Shown: one piece after another, positions 18,543 to 26,970 of the stretch
How the letters are laid out: each line of letters starts with the position of its first letter
How positions within the stretch are numbered: position 1 is the first letter of the stretch
DNA from: Mucilaginibacter sp.
GTDB lineage: Bacteria > Bacteroidota > Bacteroidia > Sphingobacteriales > Sphingobacteriaceae
DNA: 64,000 nt
Assembly: GCF_028288225.1 (NCBI RefSeq)
Contig: NZ_JAQBOC010000023.1
Coordinates: 1 to 64,000, forward strand
Direction of reading: 5' to 3'
Notes under the pieces: generated by a model
What the model saw: the letters and a program-made list of their open reading frames with translations, nothing else
Told to the model about the DNA's origin: nothing
Databases searched by the model: none
Made by a program: the position numbers and the translations under genes

Positions 18543-18574
18543 AGCCTGGATTAATTAATCCGGGCTTTTTTTTT
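18543..18574 (+). terminator. Intrinsic terminator of the sigma factor gene
   Basis: GCCTGGATT and AATCCGGGC form a stem around 'aatt', followed by nine or more T residues. It lies 36 bp after the sigma factor stop. Confidence 0.85.
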
Positions 18575-18650
18575 GTTAGCAGATCCTTGTAGTTCAACGC
18601 CTTTCAGCTTTAAGCTTTCCCCTTTCACCTCCTTCACCTATCTTTACCCC

Positions 18651-18887
18651 ATGGACCAACTCCCCACATATACAAAATCACAACTTGCCTTGCGGAACGG
18701 GCAGGACAAGCCCGAAGTATGGATAGCGTATAAAGGGGTGATCTATGATGTATCGCGCAGCAGGTTATGGCGCAACGGAAAACATTACGAACACTGGGCC
18801 GGCCAGGACCTTACCGCCGAGCTTGGCGATGCCCCCCATGATGAATGGGTTTTGCAGAATTTGGATGTAGTGGGAAAGCTTTTTTAA
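18651..18887 (+). CDS. Cytochrome b5-like heme/steroid-binding domain protein
   Basis: A 78-residue single-domain protein: 'YTKSQLALRNGQDKPEVWIAYKGVIYDVSRSRLWRNGKHYEHWAGQDLT'. The pattern 'G.IYDVS.S..W..G.HY..H.AG.DLT' is that of small predicted heme/steroid-binding cytochrome b5 proteins (membrane-associated progesterone receptor fold). The His of 'HYEHWAG' and Tyr residues could contact the ligand. The ATG at 18651 is chosen over an earlier reading because the domain begins immediately. Ligand and partner unknown. Confidence 0.85.
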   Translation: MDQLPTYTKSQLALRNGQDKPEVWIAYKGVIYDVSRSRLWRNGKHYEHWAGQDLTAELGDAPHDEWVLQNLDVVGKLF

Positions 18888-18893
18888 TTTCGG

Positions 18894-18969
18894 ATGTTCG
18901 ATTTCGGAATTGTTTTTTATTCAGCAGGCAATTTTCGGAATTACTAATTATAAATCCGAAATCGAACAT
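18894..18969. repeat. Perfect 15-bp inverted repeat between convergent genes
   Basis: ATGTTCGATTTCGGA at 18894-18908 pairs with TCCGAAATCGAACAT at 18955-18969. It lies between the ends of two converging genes and could block read-through in both directions, although it lacks a clear T tract on the + side. Confidence 0.55.
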
Positions 18970-18982
18970 GCGATATCCGACA

Positions 18983-19900
18983 TCAAATTATCTCAAACTT
19001 CGATAAGCTTACAAATTCCTGCACACGGGCAGCAATTTCTTCCTGTGTAAGGTTAACGATCTTTTCGGTGCCGAATTTTTCAACACAAAACGATGCCAGC
19101 GCAGAGCCGAAAATAATAGCGTTCTTCATATTTGCGAAATTTACCGAACCAACTTTTGCCATATAGCCTATAAAGCCCCCTGCAAAGGTGTCGCCCGCGC
19201 CTGTTGGGTCAAATACTTCTTCGAGCGGCAGGGCAGGGGCCGCAAAGATTTTTCCTTCGCCAAACAGTAAAGCACCATGCTCACCTTTTTTAATGATAAG
19301 GTATTTAGGGCCCATTGTTAAAATCTTATTAGCCGCTTTAACTAAGGAGTATTCGCCCGAGAGCTGGCGTGCCTCAGCATCATTAATGGTTAATACGTCA
19401 ACCATTTTAATGGTAGCCAGCAGGTCATCCAGTGCAATATCCATCCAGAAGTTCATAGTGTCCATTACAACCAGCTTGGGGCGCTTCTTTAAGCGGTTAA
19501 TAACCGTTTGCTGTACCTGTGGGGTTAAGTTGCCCAGCATAAGGTATTCACAGTCCTGGTACGATGCAGGGATGATGGGGTCAAAATCAGCCAGCACATT
19601 AAGCTCGGTAACCAGCGTATCGCGGGTGTTCATATCATTATGATATTTGCCACTCCAAAAGAATGACTTTTCACCTTTCTTTATTTGCAGGCCTTCTGTA
19701 TTAATAGTATGATTGTTAAAATCTTTAATAAAGCTCTGCGGGAAGTCATCGCCAACCACGGCAACAATTTTTACCTTATCATAAAAATAAGAAGCTGCTA
19801 AACTTGCAAAAGTGGCGGCGCCGCCAACAATTTTATCTGTTTTGCCAAAGGGCGTTTCAATAGCATCAAATGCAACGGTACCAATAACCAGTAAACTCAT
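18983..19900 (-). CDS. PfkB family carbohydrate/nucleoside kinase
   Basis: A 305-residue ribokinase-fold sugar kinase. The N-terminal 'VIGTVAFDAIETPFG' and 'VGGAATFASLAA' segments form the substrate lid, and 'DPTGAGDTFAGGFIGY' is the PfkB signature 2 with the catalytic Asp. Members with this N-terminus ('SLLVIGTVAFD') are common in Bacteroidota as 'PfkB family carbohydrate kinase/sugar kinase' of undefined substrate. The start at 19900 (MSLLVIGT) is used; 16 residues encoded upstream overlap an A+T-rich promoter-like stretch ('aatatttg' on this strand). A lone gene. Confidence 0.9.
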   Translation of the reverse strand: MSLLVIGTVAFDAIETPFGKTDKIVGGAATFASLAASYFYDKVKIVAVVGDDFPQSFIKDFNNHTINTEGLQIKKGEKSFFWSGKYHNDMNTRDTLVTELNVLADFDPIIPASYQDCEYLMLGNLTPQVQQTVINRLKKRPKLVVMDTMNFWMDIALDDLLATIKMVDVLTINDAEARQLSGEYSLVKAANKILTMGPKYLIIKKGEHGALLFGEGKIFAAPALPLEEVFDPTGAGDTFAGGFIGYMAKVGSVNFANMKNAIIFGSALASFCVEKFGTEKIVNLTQEEIAARVQEFVSLSKFEII

Positions 19901-20045
19901 GAAATAGTAATTAAAAGTTTTTGCAAATATTATGAAATTAAGCCGCAATTATCCCAATTTAATGTATGAACTGAAATTTAAAAGGCTTTAACTCAGTCAC
20001 TAATTTGTTGAAGTAAATAAATTTTAATTTTTTTTTAAAGAGTTG

Positions 20046-20076
20046 TTGCGTAATTAAGCGGGAAATGATACTTTTG
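20046..20076 (+). promoter_or_regulatory. Promoter of tRNA-Asn
   Basis: A TTG at 20046-20048 and TACTTTTG at 20069-20076 fit the Bacteroidota -33/-7 consensus (TTG, about 20 nt, TAnnTTTG), placing the start about 18 nt before the mature tRNA. Confidence 0.7.
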
Positions 20077-20099
20077 CACACTCCAAACCGGAAAATGAT

Positions 20100-20173
20100 T
20101 CCTGAGTAGCTCAGCTGGTTAGAGCATCTGACTGTTAATCAGAGGGTCGCTGGTTCGAGCCCAGCCTCAGGAG
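20100..20173 (+). tRNA. tRNA-Asn (GTT)
   Basis: The full cloverleaf is visible: acceptor TCCTGAG/CTCAGGA, D arm 'gctcagctggttagagc', anticodon loop 'ctgttaa' with anticodon GTT, and T arm 'gctggttcgagcccagc'. The discriminator is G and CCA is not encoded. A decayed copy of its 3' half occurs at 46030-46072. Confidence 0.95.
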
Positions 20174-20176
20174 CAA

Positions 20177-20204
20177 AGCCCCACATGTCTGTGGGGCTTT
20201 TTTA
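20177..20204 (+). terminator. Terminator after tRNA-Asn
   Basis: AGCCCCACA pairs with TGTGGGGCT and is followed by a T tract, directly downstream of the tRNA. Confidence 0.85.
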
Positions 20205-20369
20205 TTTAATTTTTAGCTATTCCCGGATCGCTCAAATTCATTAATGTGCAATTCAAAACCGAACGGCCGGATGTTCGCTTTTATTACAATTTTCATAATA
20301 TGTAAACTCTAATTTTCTATTTGTCAATATATTAGTAATTTGGAACAGCGATTGAGACAGTTAATTTAG

Positions 20370-23300
20370 TTGAATGCATATACTTTCCATATAACCCTTT
20401 ACGGCCTGGCCTTCCTGGGGACGATATTTATCGGGCTCACTACTGCCGTTTTTTTATGGTTCACTAAAAAAACCAACCGGGCCGCAAACCGGTTTTTAGC
20501 CCTGGCATTGGTTATGATTGTTTTGTGGATAACCAGGGTATTGGGCATCGACATTGGACTGTCGGCCTACTTTGCCAATTGGAGCCGCATGCCGCTGCAA
20601 TTTTCGCTTGCGCTTGGCCCCCTGATCTATTTTTATGTGCTTAAAATGACCCGGCCGGAATATAAACTCCGGTGGAAGGATCTGCTGCATTTTAGTCCGT
20701 TACTGCTGGAATTGGGTGCCCAGGCATTGGAAGTTAGGGATAGTATAAAAACCGGCGCGGCTACTTATGAAACGCCGATCTTTCAGCAACTGAACCCGGT
20801 ATTGCAATTGCTGGCGTTTGTTTCGGTTATAATTTATCTTTACCTGTCTCAGAGGCTGATAACGCACTTTTATCAACGGTTAAAATTTAACGGGGGCGAC
20901 CGGTACCGGTACGAATTGCGATGGCTGCGTAATTTATTGATAGGTTTCGGCCTGTTATGGCTGTTATGGATCCCCTTTACAGCCATAGATTATTTTTATT
21001 ACCATAGCCGGTTAGGCATACATGCTTATTATCCTTTGTATCTTCTTTTAGCAGTAATGATGATCTGGATAGCGGCTACGGCTTTTTTAAGGCCGGAAGT
21101 TGGCGTATCACCTAATCCGGTTCCTTCATTAAAGCTATCCCCACCGGCTGAGTTGAAGCAAAAGGGTATTTGGCTGAAAAAAGTTGTCAAAGCCAACTTG
21201 TATTACCAGGACCCAGAACTGAGTTTAGTTGCACTTGCTGAAAAGCTGGAGCTTACTACCCATGAATTATCCCGTATAATAAATACAGTACTTAAAAAAA
21301 GCTTCAATGATTTCATAAATGAATATCGCGTGGCGGAGGTGATCAAAAGAATGCAGAATCCGTCTTACGACGGAATAACGCTGCTGGGTATTGCGTATGA
21401 TTCCGGGTTCAACTCGAAAAGCACCTTTAATCTCATTTTTAAGAAAATGACGGGCAAAACGCCGGTTGAATATAAAACTGACCTTAGAAAAGAGTTCCTA
21501 TCTTATAACTTAGGACGTCAACATCGGTTTGCGGCGGTAATTTCGAATCATAAAACCACCTCAAAGTGGCCTTTTGAGAATTTAAACCGCAATTTTATGC
21601 TTAGAAATTACTTAAAAATAGCCCTTCGCAACCTGTCGAAACAAAAGACACTATCTTTCATCAACATATTTGGATTATCTGTTGGGATTGCTTGTTTCAA
21701 CTTATTCATGTTGTATGCCATCAATGAATTTAGTTTTGATGGTTTCCATAAAAATGCAAATAACACCTACCTTGTTTTGGACGAAAATGGAAAGCAAAAC
21801 CTAAAAGCACTTCAAGGAGTCATTTACACCCCGATGCCCCTGGGGCCTGCGATGAAACAGGAGTTACCGGGAATAGAGAATTATGTTCGTTATATTCAGC
21901 CATATGAAACATTCGTAAAAATCAAAAATGAGGTGAGACGGGAAAATATCGCCTATGCCGACTCCCCGTTCTTCAATATTTTTTCGTTCAAATTTAAATA
22001 CGGTAATGCCAAATCGGCTATCAGTGGTTTGCACAGCATGGTATTAACTGAAGAAACTGCTGAAAGGCTATTTGGTAAAACAAATGCCATTGGCGAATCA
22101 TTCCAGGTAAAGATCGGGGATGTGTTTGAAACCTTTATAGTTACAGCAATAGCGGAAAACCCGCCATCCAATTCTTCCTTCCAATACAGCATGCTTATCA
22201 ACTTTGATTGTGTTGCAAACACTATGGCCGGAAAAATTGGCGCCCATGACTGGTGGATGAATACGTTTGTGACCCTGGTTCAGCTAAAGCCCGGAAGCAC
22301 ATTAGCGAATGACAATAAATCGCTGGCTAATTTCTGGCACAGGCATTTTCCCGGTGCAGGTTCAGGCGGGTATTACCTGGTGCCAATAAAGGATGTGCAC
22401 ACCAGTCCGGCACTGGTGGGCGTTGCGATTCCACCTGTCGACCCAAAATCAATTTGGATGTTATTGAGTATCGCTGCCGGTGTTTTATTGATCGCCTGTA
22501 TCAATTTCACAACGCTTTCCATAGGCCGCTCAGCAGGCCGCGCAAAAGAAGTCGGCATCAGGAAGGTTATTGGCGGGACCAGAAAGGCTTTGGTAGTTCA
22601 GTTTTTGACAGAATCATTATTGCTTGCTTTTTTTTCGACGTTGATAGGCCTGGCACTTGTATACCTGCTTTTGCCTTACTTCAACCAATTGTCCGGAAGG
22701 GAGCTGAGTTTCTCTTTCGCGCAATTCCCGCAGTTAACCGGCCTCATTGCCGGCTTAGTGCTGGTTGTTGGCCTGCTCTCCGGATGCTACCCTGCTTTGG
22801 TATTGTCAGGCTTTAATACGGCGGACGTGTTGAAGGCTAAAATCAAGTTAGGCGGCGCCAATTTTTTTACAAAGGCATTGGTCACTTTTCAGTTTGTTCT
22901 TTCGGCCGCACTTATTATTTCTGCGATAGTTATCATGCAGCAATTACATTACATGGAATCAAGAAACCCTGGTTTTGATAAAGAGAATGTGCTTGTTGTG
23001 GAGACATTAGGCGTGCCGGATACGAAACACTTATTCCCGATCTTCAAACAGGAGCTTTCCAGGCATCCCGGCATTTCGGGTTTGGCCAGCGCCGACAATG
23101 GTCTCGGCGAGCATGAAGGGACGGGTTTCACAGGCTTTAGTTACCAGGGCAAGTCTATAAATACAAAACAATTTCATATTGATCCCGACTACATTCCCAC
23201 GCTGGGGATGCACTTGCTTGCAGGAAGAAATTTCGACCGGGCAATTGCTTCAGATACCGTGAACGCTGTCATCATTAATGAATCCATGATGAACGAATTG

Positions 23301-24002
23301 GGATGGAAGCCCGAAAACTGCACCGGCCGCCAATTGGAAGGCTATGGTAACCATGGCTTTAAAAACCCGACGGTGATAGGCGTTGTCCGCGATTTTAACT
23401 ATGAGGCCCTTACTGGTCGTGTACAACCGGCGTTGTTTCATCAGTTTGTTAGAGGCGGGGAAAGTCGCAATATTTTTTATGTGCGCCTGCAGCCAGGCAA
23501 TCCTTCAAAAGCTTTGGCGGTGATACATTCCGCATGGAAAAAAATTGCTCCCGATTATCCGTTAAAATATAATTTTCTCGACGAAGATATTAACCGCTTC
23601 TATAAAGCGGAAACAAGGTTGAGCAATATTATTGGCTGGGCGGGCGGGATTGCCATTTTTCTGGCATGCCTTGGCCTGCTGGGGCTCTCAGCGCTTGCGG
23701 TTGTCAACCGCACCAAAGAGATCGGTATCCGCAAAGTGTTGGGAGCATCGGTTTCAACTATCATCAGCCTTATTTCAAAGGATTTTTTAAGGCTTGTTAT
23801 CGTGGCTTTCGTCATAGCAACACCAATAACATGGTGGTTAATGCATAAATGGCTGCAGGGATACGCATACAGGATAGACATTGAATGGTGGGTTTTTGGC
23901 ATAGCCTGCGTAGCAATTATATGTGTAGCGTTGCTGACCATATGTTTCCAGGCGATCAAAGCAGCGATAGCTAAACCGGTGAAAAGTTTACGTATGGAGT
24001 GA
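20370..24002 (+). CDS. Membrane-anchored AraC regulator fused to FtsX/MacB-type permease (paralogue 1)
   Basis: A 1210-residue fusion. Residues 1-245 contain about seven membrane helices and 270-385 an AraC-type DNA-binding domain ('LSLVALAEKLELTTHELSRIIN', 'LLGIAYDSGFNSKSTFNLIFKKMTGKTPVEYK'). Met410 onward is a full FtsX-like ABC permease: 'NYLKIALRNLSKQKTLSFINIFGLSVGIACF', a MacB periplasmic core, the FtsX helices with 'RAKEVGIRKVIGG', then a second core and C-terminal FtsX domain ('RTKEIGIRKVLGASV'). The reading frame is open throughout. The start is TTG at 20370, matching the TTG start of the paralogue; the nearby ATG is out of frame. No ATPase gene is adjacent, as is usual for Bacteroidota FtsX/MacB permeases. 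The Met at 410 is where stand-alone permeases begin, so internal initiation is possible. Confidence 0.8.
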   Translation: MNAYTFHITLYGLAFLGTIFIGLTTAVFLWFTKKTNRAANRFLALALVMIVLWITRVLGIDIGLSAYFANWSRMPLQFSLALGPLIYFYVLKMTRPEYKLRWKDLLHFSPLLLELGAQALEVRDSIKTGAATYETPIFQQLNPVLQLLAFVSVIIYLYLSQRLITHFYQRLKFNGGDRYRYELRWLRNLLIGFGLLWLLWIPFTAIDYFYYHSRLGIHAYYPLYLLLAVMMIWIAATAFLRPEVGVSPNPVPSLKLSPPAELKQKGIWLKKVVKANLYYQDPELSLVALAEKLELTTHELSRIINTVLKKSFNDFINEYRVAEVIKRMQNPSYDGITLLGIAYDSGFNSKSTFNLIFKKMTGKTPVEYKTDLRKEFLSYNLGRQHRFAAVISNHKTTSKWPFENLNRNFMLRNYLKIALRNLSKQKTLSFINIFGLSVGIACFNLFMLYAINEFSFDGFHKNANNTYLVLDENGKQNLKALQGVIYTPMPLGPAMKQELPGIENYVRYIQPYETFVKIKNEVRRENIAYADSPFFNIFSFKFKYGNAKSAISGLHSMVLTEETAERLFGKTNAIGESFQVKIGDVFETFIVTAIAENPPSNSSFQYSMLINFDCVANTMAGKIGAHDWWMNTFVTLVQLKPGSTLANDNKSLANFWHRHFPGAGSGGYYLVPIKDVHTSPALVGVAIPPVDPKSIWMLLSIAAGVLLIACINFTTLSIGRSAGRAKEVGIRKVIGGTRKALVVQFLTESLLLAFFSTLIGLALVYLLLPYFNQLSGRELSFSFAQFPQLTGLIAGLVLVVGLLSGCYPALVLSGFNTADVLKAKIKLGGANFFTKALVTFQFVLSAALIISAIVIMQQLHYMESRNPGFDKENVLVVETLGVPDTKHLFPIFKQELSRHPGISGLASADNGLGEHEGTGFTGFSYQGKSINTKQFHIDPDYIPTLGMHLLAGRNFDRAIASDTVNAVIINESMMNELGWKPENCTGRQLEGYGNHGFKNPTVIGVVRDFNYEALTGRVQPALFHQFVRGGESRNIFYVRLQPGNPSKALAVIHSAWKKIAPDYPLKYNFLDEDINRFYKAETRLSNIIGWAGGIAIFLACLGLLGLSALAVVNRTKEIGIRKVLGASVSTIISLISKDFLRLVIVAFVIATPITWWLMHKWLQGYAYRIDIEWWVFGIACVAIICVALLTICFQAIKAAIAKPVKSLRME

Positions 24003-24209
24003 TTGCTTTGTCCTGAAATAGGTTTACATTTTAGGCAACTCAGAAACCGAAAAGTGCTGATTATAAATAAATTACGGCGACGCGGCCAAAAGTGTAAATT
24101 TCATATTGTTTGAACAGGCGGAGGCGGATGCTTGGCTGGGCGGATGCTGCATACTAGTACCAGGTTGAGGTATTTTTAATTAGTATTCGCGCTATAAAAC
24201 AGTACATTT

Positions 24210-24399
24210 GATGACCAAAAAAGTGTTAATCTAAAAATCTAAATTAACGCAAATAGAAAAAGACAGTTTAAAAAACTTTAAATGTTTTGATGAACTTGAA
24301 ATTGAATTAGGGAAAATTACTTTATTAACTGGCGCAAACAGCAGAGGTAAAAGTTCATTGATATACAGCCTATTAGGCACTCTTCAGTCAGGCGGATAA
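24210..24399 (+). pseudogene. AAA ATPase N-terminal remnant
   Basis: From 24235 the + strand reads about 55 codons ending in TAA, containing 'LKNFKCFDELEIELG' and the Walker A sequence 'TGANSRGKSS'. This is the N-terminus of an OLD/DUF3696-like AAA ATPase of the defence type. An ATG at 24210 ('MTKKVLI') is in another frame, and the remaining several hundred residues are absent. Directly followed by a GC-rich repeat, suggesting replacement by an insertion or deletion. Confidence 0.65.
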
Positions 24400-24424
24400 T
24401 CAATAATGCAGGCTAGTTTATTCG

Positions 24425-24505
24425 GCGGGAAGGGGGCGGCCGGTCAGCGGGCCACAGGGCTGGCGCCTGTGCGGCAGAGGAAAAACGCTTGCAATGGTAG
24501 CGCCG
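24425..24505. repeat. Degraded GC-rich dispersed repeat
   Basis: Contains 'ggcgcctgtgcggcagagg' and 'acgcttgcaatggtagcgcc', related to 25290-25340 and 9430-9495. It abuts the truncated end of the ATPase remnant. Confidence 0.4.
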
Positions 24506-24546
24506 GATACCGCCAGGATATGTACAGTTGAGACAGAAAAAAGGTG

Positions 24547-24554
24547 TAGATTTG
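24547..24554 (+). promoter_or_regulatory. -7 element (TAGATTTG)
   Basis: An exact TAnnTTTG match with an upstream TTG at 24528-24530; start of transcription expected near 24560, before the ATG at 24574. Confidence 0.5.
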
Positions 24555-24573
24555 AAGAACTAAACTTTATAAA

Positions 24574-25254
24574 ATGACGAGACTTGTTCATAATCCTTCG
24601 AAATTAGACACTCTGCAAAGCCAGATTAGATTGTTAACACATCAATTGGATAGTTTAAATAAAATCACTGCAAAGAATACTGTAAGCTCCGAATATTTTC
24701 ACGATATTTTAACCAGTCAGGTTACGGTGTTTGTTGGCATATTAACTGTAATAGCGGCATTAATTGCATTGGTGTCATGGCAATTAATTACAAATAGATT
24801 TCAGCGTATGACAGAACAAGTAAGATTGGAACTCTTAGAACAAATTCAATTGCACGAAACTTCGGTGAGTCTGTTAAGTTCTGAATTCAGAACAGTCTCG
24901 GCATATAACAACGACGTATTGAAGAAACAAAATAACGAAATCAAGAGAACTGTTTACACTGTACTTATATCTAGTAAAATGTGGGACTACGCTTTATATT
25001 GGGGGCTTCAATCTATATTGTCATATCAAGAAATAAAACGCAACGATAGGGCTATTAATTTTATCAATAATATGATTATGAACTACAGTGACAAATCATT
25101 AAACACTTCTTATTACACAGGTAAAAACCAGGCAGTATTACATAACTGTTTTATCGCGATTAGGAAAAATGGCGATCAGGCAATGCAGACCTCTGTAGAT
25201 AATCTAAAAGATATAATATTCAAAAAAATATATGCTGAAGGTTTAGAAAAGTAA
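24574..25254 (+). CDS. Hypothetical single-span membrane protein
   Basis: Not recognised. The 226-residue protein has an N-terminal heptad-like region (residues 7-30, 'LQSQIRLLTHQLDSLNKI'), one strong membrane helix (about 50-70, 'VTVFVGILTVIAALIALVSW'), a second coiled-coil stretch ('MTEQVRLELLEQIQLHE'), and a soluble, Asn- and Lys-rich helical tail. No enzymatic motif is visible. AT-rich codon use and placement between an ATPase remnant and transposase debris mark it as accessory. Function unknown. Confidence 0.7.
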   Translation: MTRLVHNPSKLDTLQSQIRLLTHQLDSLNKITAKNTVSSEYFHDILTSQVTVFVGILTVIAALIALVSWQLITNRFQRMTEQVRLELLEQIQLHETSVSLLSSEFRTVSAYNNDVLKKQNNEIKRTVYTVLISSKMWDYALYWGLQSILSYQEIKRNDRAINFINNMIMNYSDKSLNTSYYTGKNQAVLHNCFIAIRKNGDQAMQTSVDNLKDIIFKKIYAEGLEK

Positions 25255-25269
25255 AAAGTCCAATTTCAG

Positions 25270-25345
25270 AGTGCCAGCGCGTACTAGGTGGGGGAACGCT
25301 TGTGGTAGCTGGACCTGTGCGGCAGCAAGGAAGTCGCTTGCGGAA
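25270..25345. repeat. Degraded GC-rich dispersed repeat
   Basis: Contains 'cttgtggtagctggacctg' and 'gtgcggcagcaaggaagtcg', related to 9445-9495 and 24455-24505. Confidence 0.4.
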
Positions 25346-25364
25346 TACATAGTAGAAACAGCCT

Positions 25365-25385
25365 GTCCAAGCGGCACGCTTGGAC
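25365..25385. repeat. REP-like palindrome (GTCCAAGCG/CGCTTGGAC)
   Basis: Two 9-bp arms around a 3-nt centre. This is the first of three nearby short palindromes around a REP-associated transposase remnant, a typical association for such elements. Confidence 0.65.
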
Positions 25386-25392
25386 ACACAAA

Positions 25393-25415
25393 AATTTAAG
25401 CGGGACGCTTAAATT
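25393..25415. repeat. REP-like palindrome, left copy (AATTTAAGCG arms)
   Basis: AATTTAAGCG and CGCTTAAATT around GGA. The same palindrome, with one change, lies on the other side of the transposase remnant at 25667-25689. Confidence 0.7.
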
Positions 25416-25458
25416 AAAAACCATTGCTATTTTTTAAATAAAAGCCCATATTTATTTC

Positions 25459-25662
25459 ATGTCACGCAACGCCTCAACCGACGAACTTTATTTTGCAACC
25501 TTAACCGTAGTAGACTGGATTAGCTATTTTCACCAGGCGGTTATTGATCAGAAGATCGGTTATATTCATAAAAATCCGGTAAGGGCGGGATTTGTGGGTG
25601 CGGCACATGAATATTGGTATAGCAGTGCCAATCCGGAAAGCCCGTTGAAGATTATTTATTAA
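25459..25662 (+). pseudogene. REP-associated tyrosine transposase (IS200-like), internally deleted
   Basis: The open frame of 67 codons joins an N-terminal piece 'YFATLTVVDWISYF' to a C-terminal piece 'IGYIHKNPVRAGFVGAAHEYWYSSA'. Both are hallmark segments of RAYT/TnpA-REP transposases, normally about 110-130 residues apart, so the HUH motif and catalytic Tyr region are missing. The join is in frame. With REP palindromes on both sides it is a small non-autonomous element. Confidence 0.8.
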
Positions 25663-25666
25663 TTTG

Positions 25667-25689
25667 AATTTAAGCGGGATGCTTAAATT
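25667..25689. repeat. REP-like palindrome, right copy
   Basis: AATTTAAGCG-GGA-TGCTTAAATT, one base different from the left copy at 25393-25415, five bases after the transposase remnant. Confidence 0.7.
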
Positions 25690-25731
25690 GTTGGCATTCA
25701 AGCAAAATGCAGGAACGGGCAGAGGGCTGTA

Positions 25732-26487
25732 TTATTTATTTATTTTAACAACCAAACCCTCAATATAAATTGATCCTGGAGGTAATATCTCAACAAATTT
25801 TCCATCAGTAGATAGTTCAATTAACCTTGATCGGTGAAGACTTCTTAGTGTATTTAGAAAGTAGGCTTTATTTTTGTATTCTATCCAACGAAATAGGTCA
25901 TCAATGTTCGTCTGAGTAGAATCGACACCTATCAATAATAATATTTGATCTTTTAGAGAAGTAGAAGGATTTAATACTCTTTTAACGTCGCCTATGGTCC
26001 ATACTAATGGCATTTTTCGACTGGAAATACTGTCTACCATGCTTTGTGCTTGGCTTACTGGAATATTATGCAGTACCCTAATTAACTCTCCCATAACCCA
26101 ACTACACATTGAGGTGACTGCTTGAGCATCCATTAAATTGGGATCAACATCACCACCAACATGCCCCACATTTCTATTATTTCTTATTTCATATAGAGCA
26201 GGCAGCATTCTTGGAATTAAAATTTGAAAACTTCTCGGAACGCCCGCATTGTTTTCAAGTTTCTTACATGCATCTACAAAATTCGATGGTTTAAATGGGC
26301 TTGATTCATATGTCCCTTTTGCATATCCATCTAAGATTGTGAAAACAATTTCACAAAATTTTCCGCCACTGAGTTCTGAAGCGGTCCATCTCCTTTCCAG
26401 ATAGTGTTGCAAGATGTTATTGTATTCTTTTACCAGCGGAAGTCTAAGGCCGTCGGGAATTATTGAAAGAATGGAGTTTATATTCAT
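25732..26487 (-). CDS. HEPN-like protein with C-terminal winged helix, last gene of four-gene operon
   Basis: A 251-residue protein. Residues 15-140 are helical and carry 'YEIRNNRNVGHVGGDVD' (99-115), where Arg102-x6-His109 fits the Rx4-6H motif of HEPN ribonucleases and the RN...GH style of Abi_C-type domains. The last third ('DDLFRWIEYKNKAYFLNTLRSLHRSRLIELS') looks like a winged helix. The assignment is by motif and is not proven. Its ATG overlaps the stop of the preceding gene (TAATG), indicating translational coupling. If HEPN is right, it is the probable RNase effector of the operon. Confidence 0.6.
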   Translation of the reverse strand: MNINSILSIIPDGLRLPLVKEYNNILQHYLERRWTASELSGGKFCEIVFTILDGYAKGTYESSPFKPSNFVDACKKLENNAGVPRSFQILIPRMLPALYEIRNNRNVGHVGGDVDPNLMDAQAVTSMCSWVMGELIRVLHNIPVSQAQSMVDSISSRKMPLVWTIGDVKRVLNPSTSLKDQILLLIGVDSTQTNIDDLFRWIEYKNKAYFLNTLRSLHRSRLIELSTDGKFVEILPPGSIYIEGLVVKINK

Positions 26488-26960
26488 TATTTGATTCCCA
26501 AACTTTCTATTCCTTCAACTGTGACAAAAAACTCATTTCCATCCTTTTCGCAAAGCCCCTTTTTAACATTACCATTTAAACAATCACTCGGGTTTCCAAG
26601 TTTAGATTGATTCGACTTTTTTAGTGCTGCAACAATATCTCCAGTTGCCAATCTGTCTTTCCCACCGATTTGTATATATGCTGCAGTCGCAAGGAATTTT
26701 TTCACTTGATTTGTAGTTGCTCCTTTGTCTTTTAACCAGGTTGCCAAATTGGACGTTTTAAAAGATGAGTTTGTTTTCGACGCGTCTAATTTATCTCCAA
26801 TAGCATCGTTAGTTTCCTTGCCGGGAGTGGCGAGTTCAATTTTCAATAATTCTGGCACTTTCGCTATAATTTTGTCAAGTTGCAGTGCCAACCAATCTTG
26901 ATCGCCCTCACCGGAAAATTCTACAATTCCCACTTTTATTTGAATTTTTGAGTTGCTCAT
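26487..26960 (-). CDS. Small protein, shared N-terminal motif plus winged-helix-like C-terminus (third gene)
   Basis: 157 residues. The N-terminus 'KIQIKVGIVEFSGEGDQDWL' is a beta-hairpin and helix motif like those at the start of the two upstream genes. After a Ser/Asp/Lys linker, residues 70-157 read 'ATWLKDKGATTNQVKKFLATAAYI...LATGDIVAALKKS...LNGNVKKGLCEKDGNEFFVTVEG', a helix-rich, winged-helix-like domain. No catalytic residues stand out, so a sensor or adaptor role is possible. It starts 10 bp after the second gene. Confidence 0.7.
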   Translation of the reverse strand: MSNSKIQIKVGIVEFSGEGDQDWLALQLDKIIAKVPELLKIELATPGKETNDAIGDKLDASKTNSSFKTSNLATWLKDKGATTNQVKKFLATAAYIQIGGKDRLATGDIVAALKKSNQSKLGNPSDCLNGNVKKGLCEKDGNEFFVTVEGIESLGIK

Positions 26961-26970
26961 TTATTTAATA

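Noticed and set aside
20370..24002. Fusion as a sequencing artefact (lost stop codon)
   Set aside because: The second paralogue shows the same in-frame join at the same residue 410, so an independent error in both is unlikely, although not excluded without read data.
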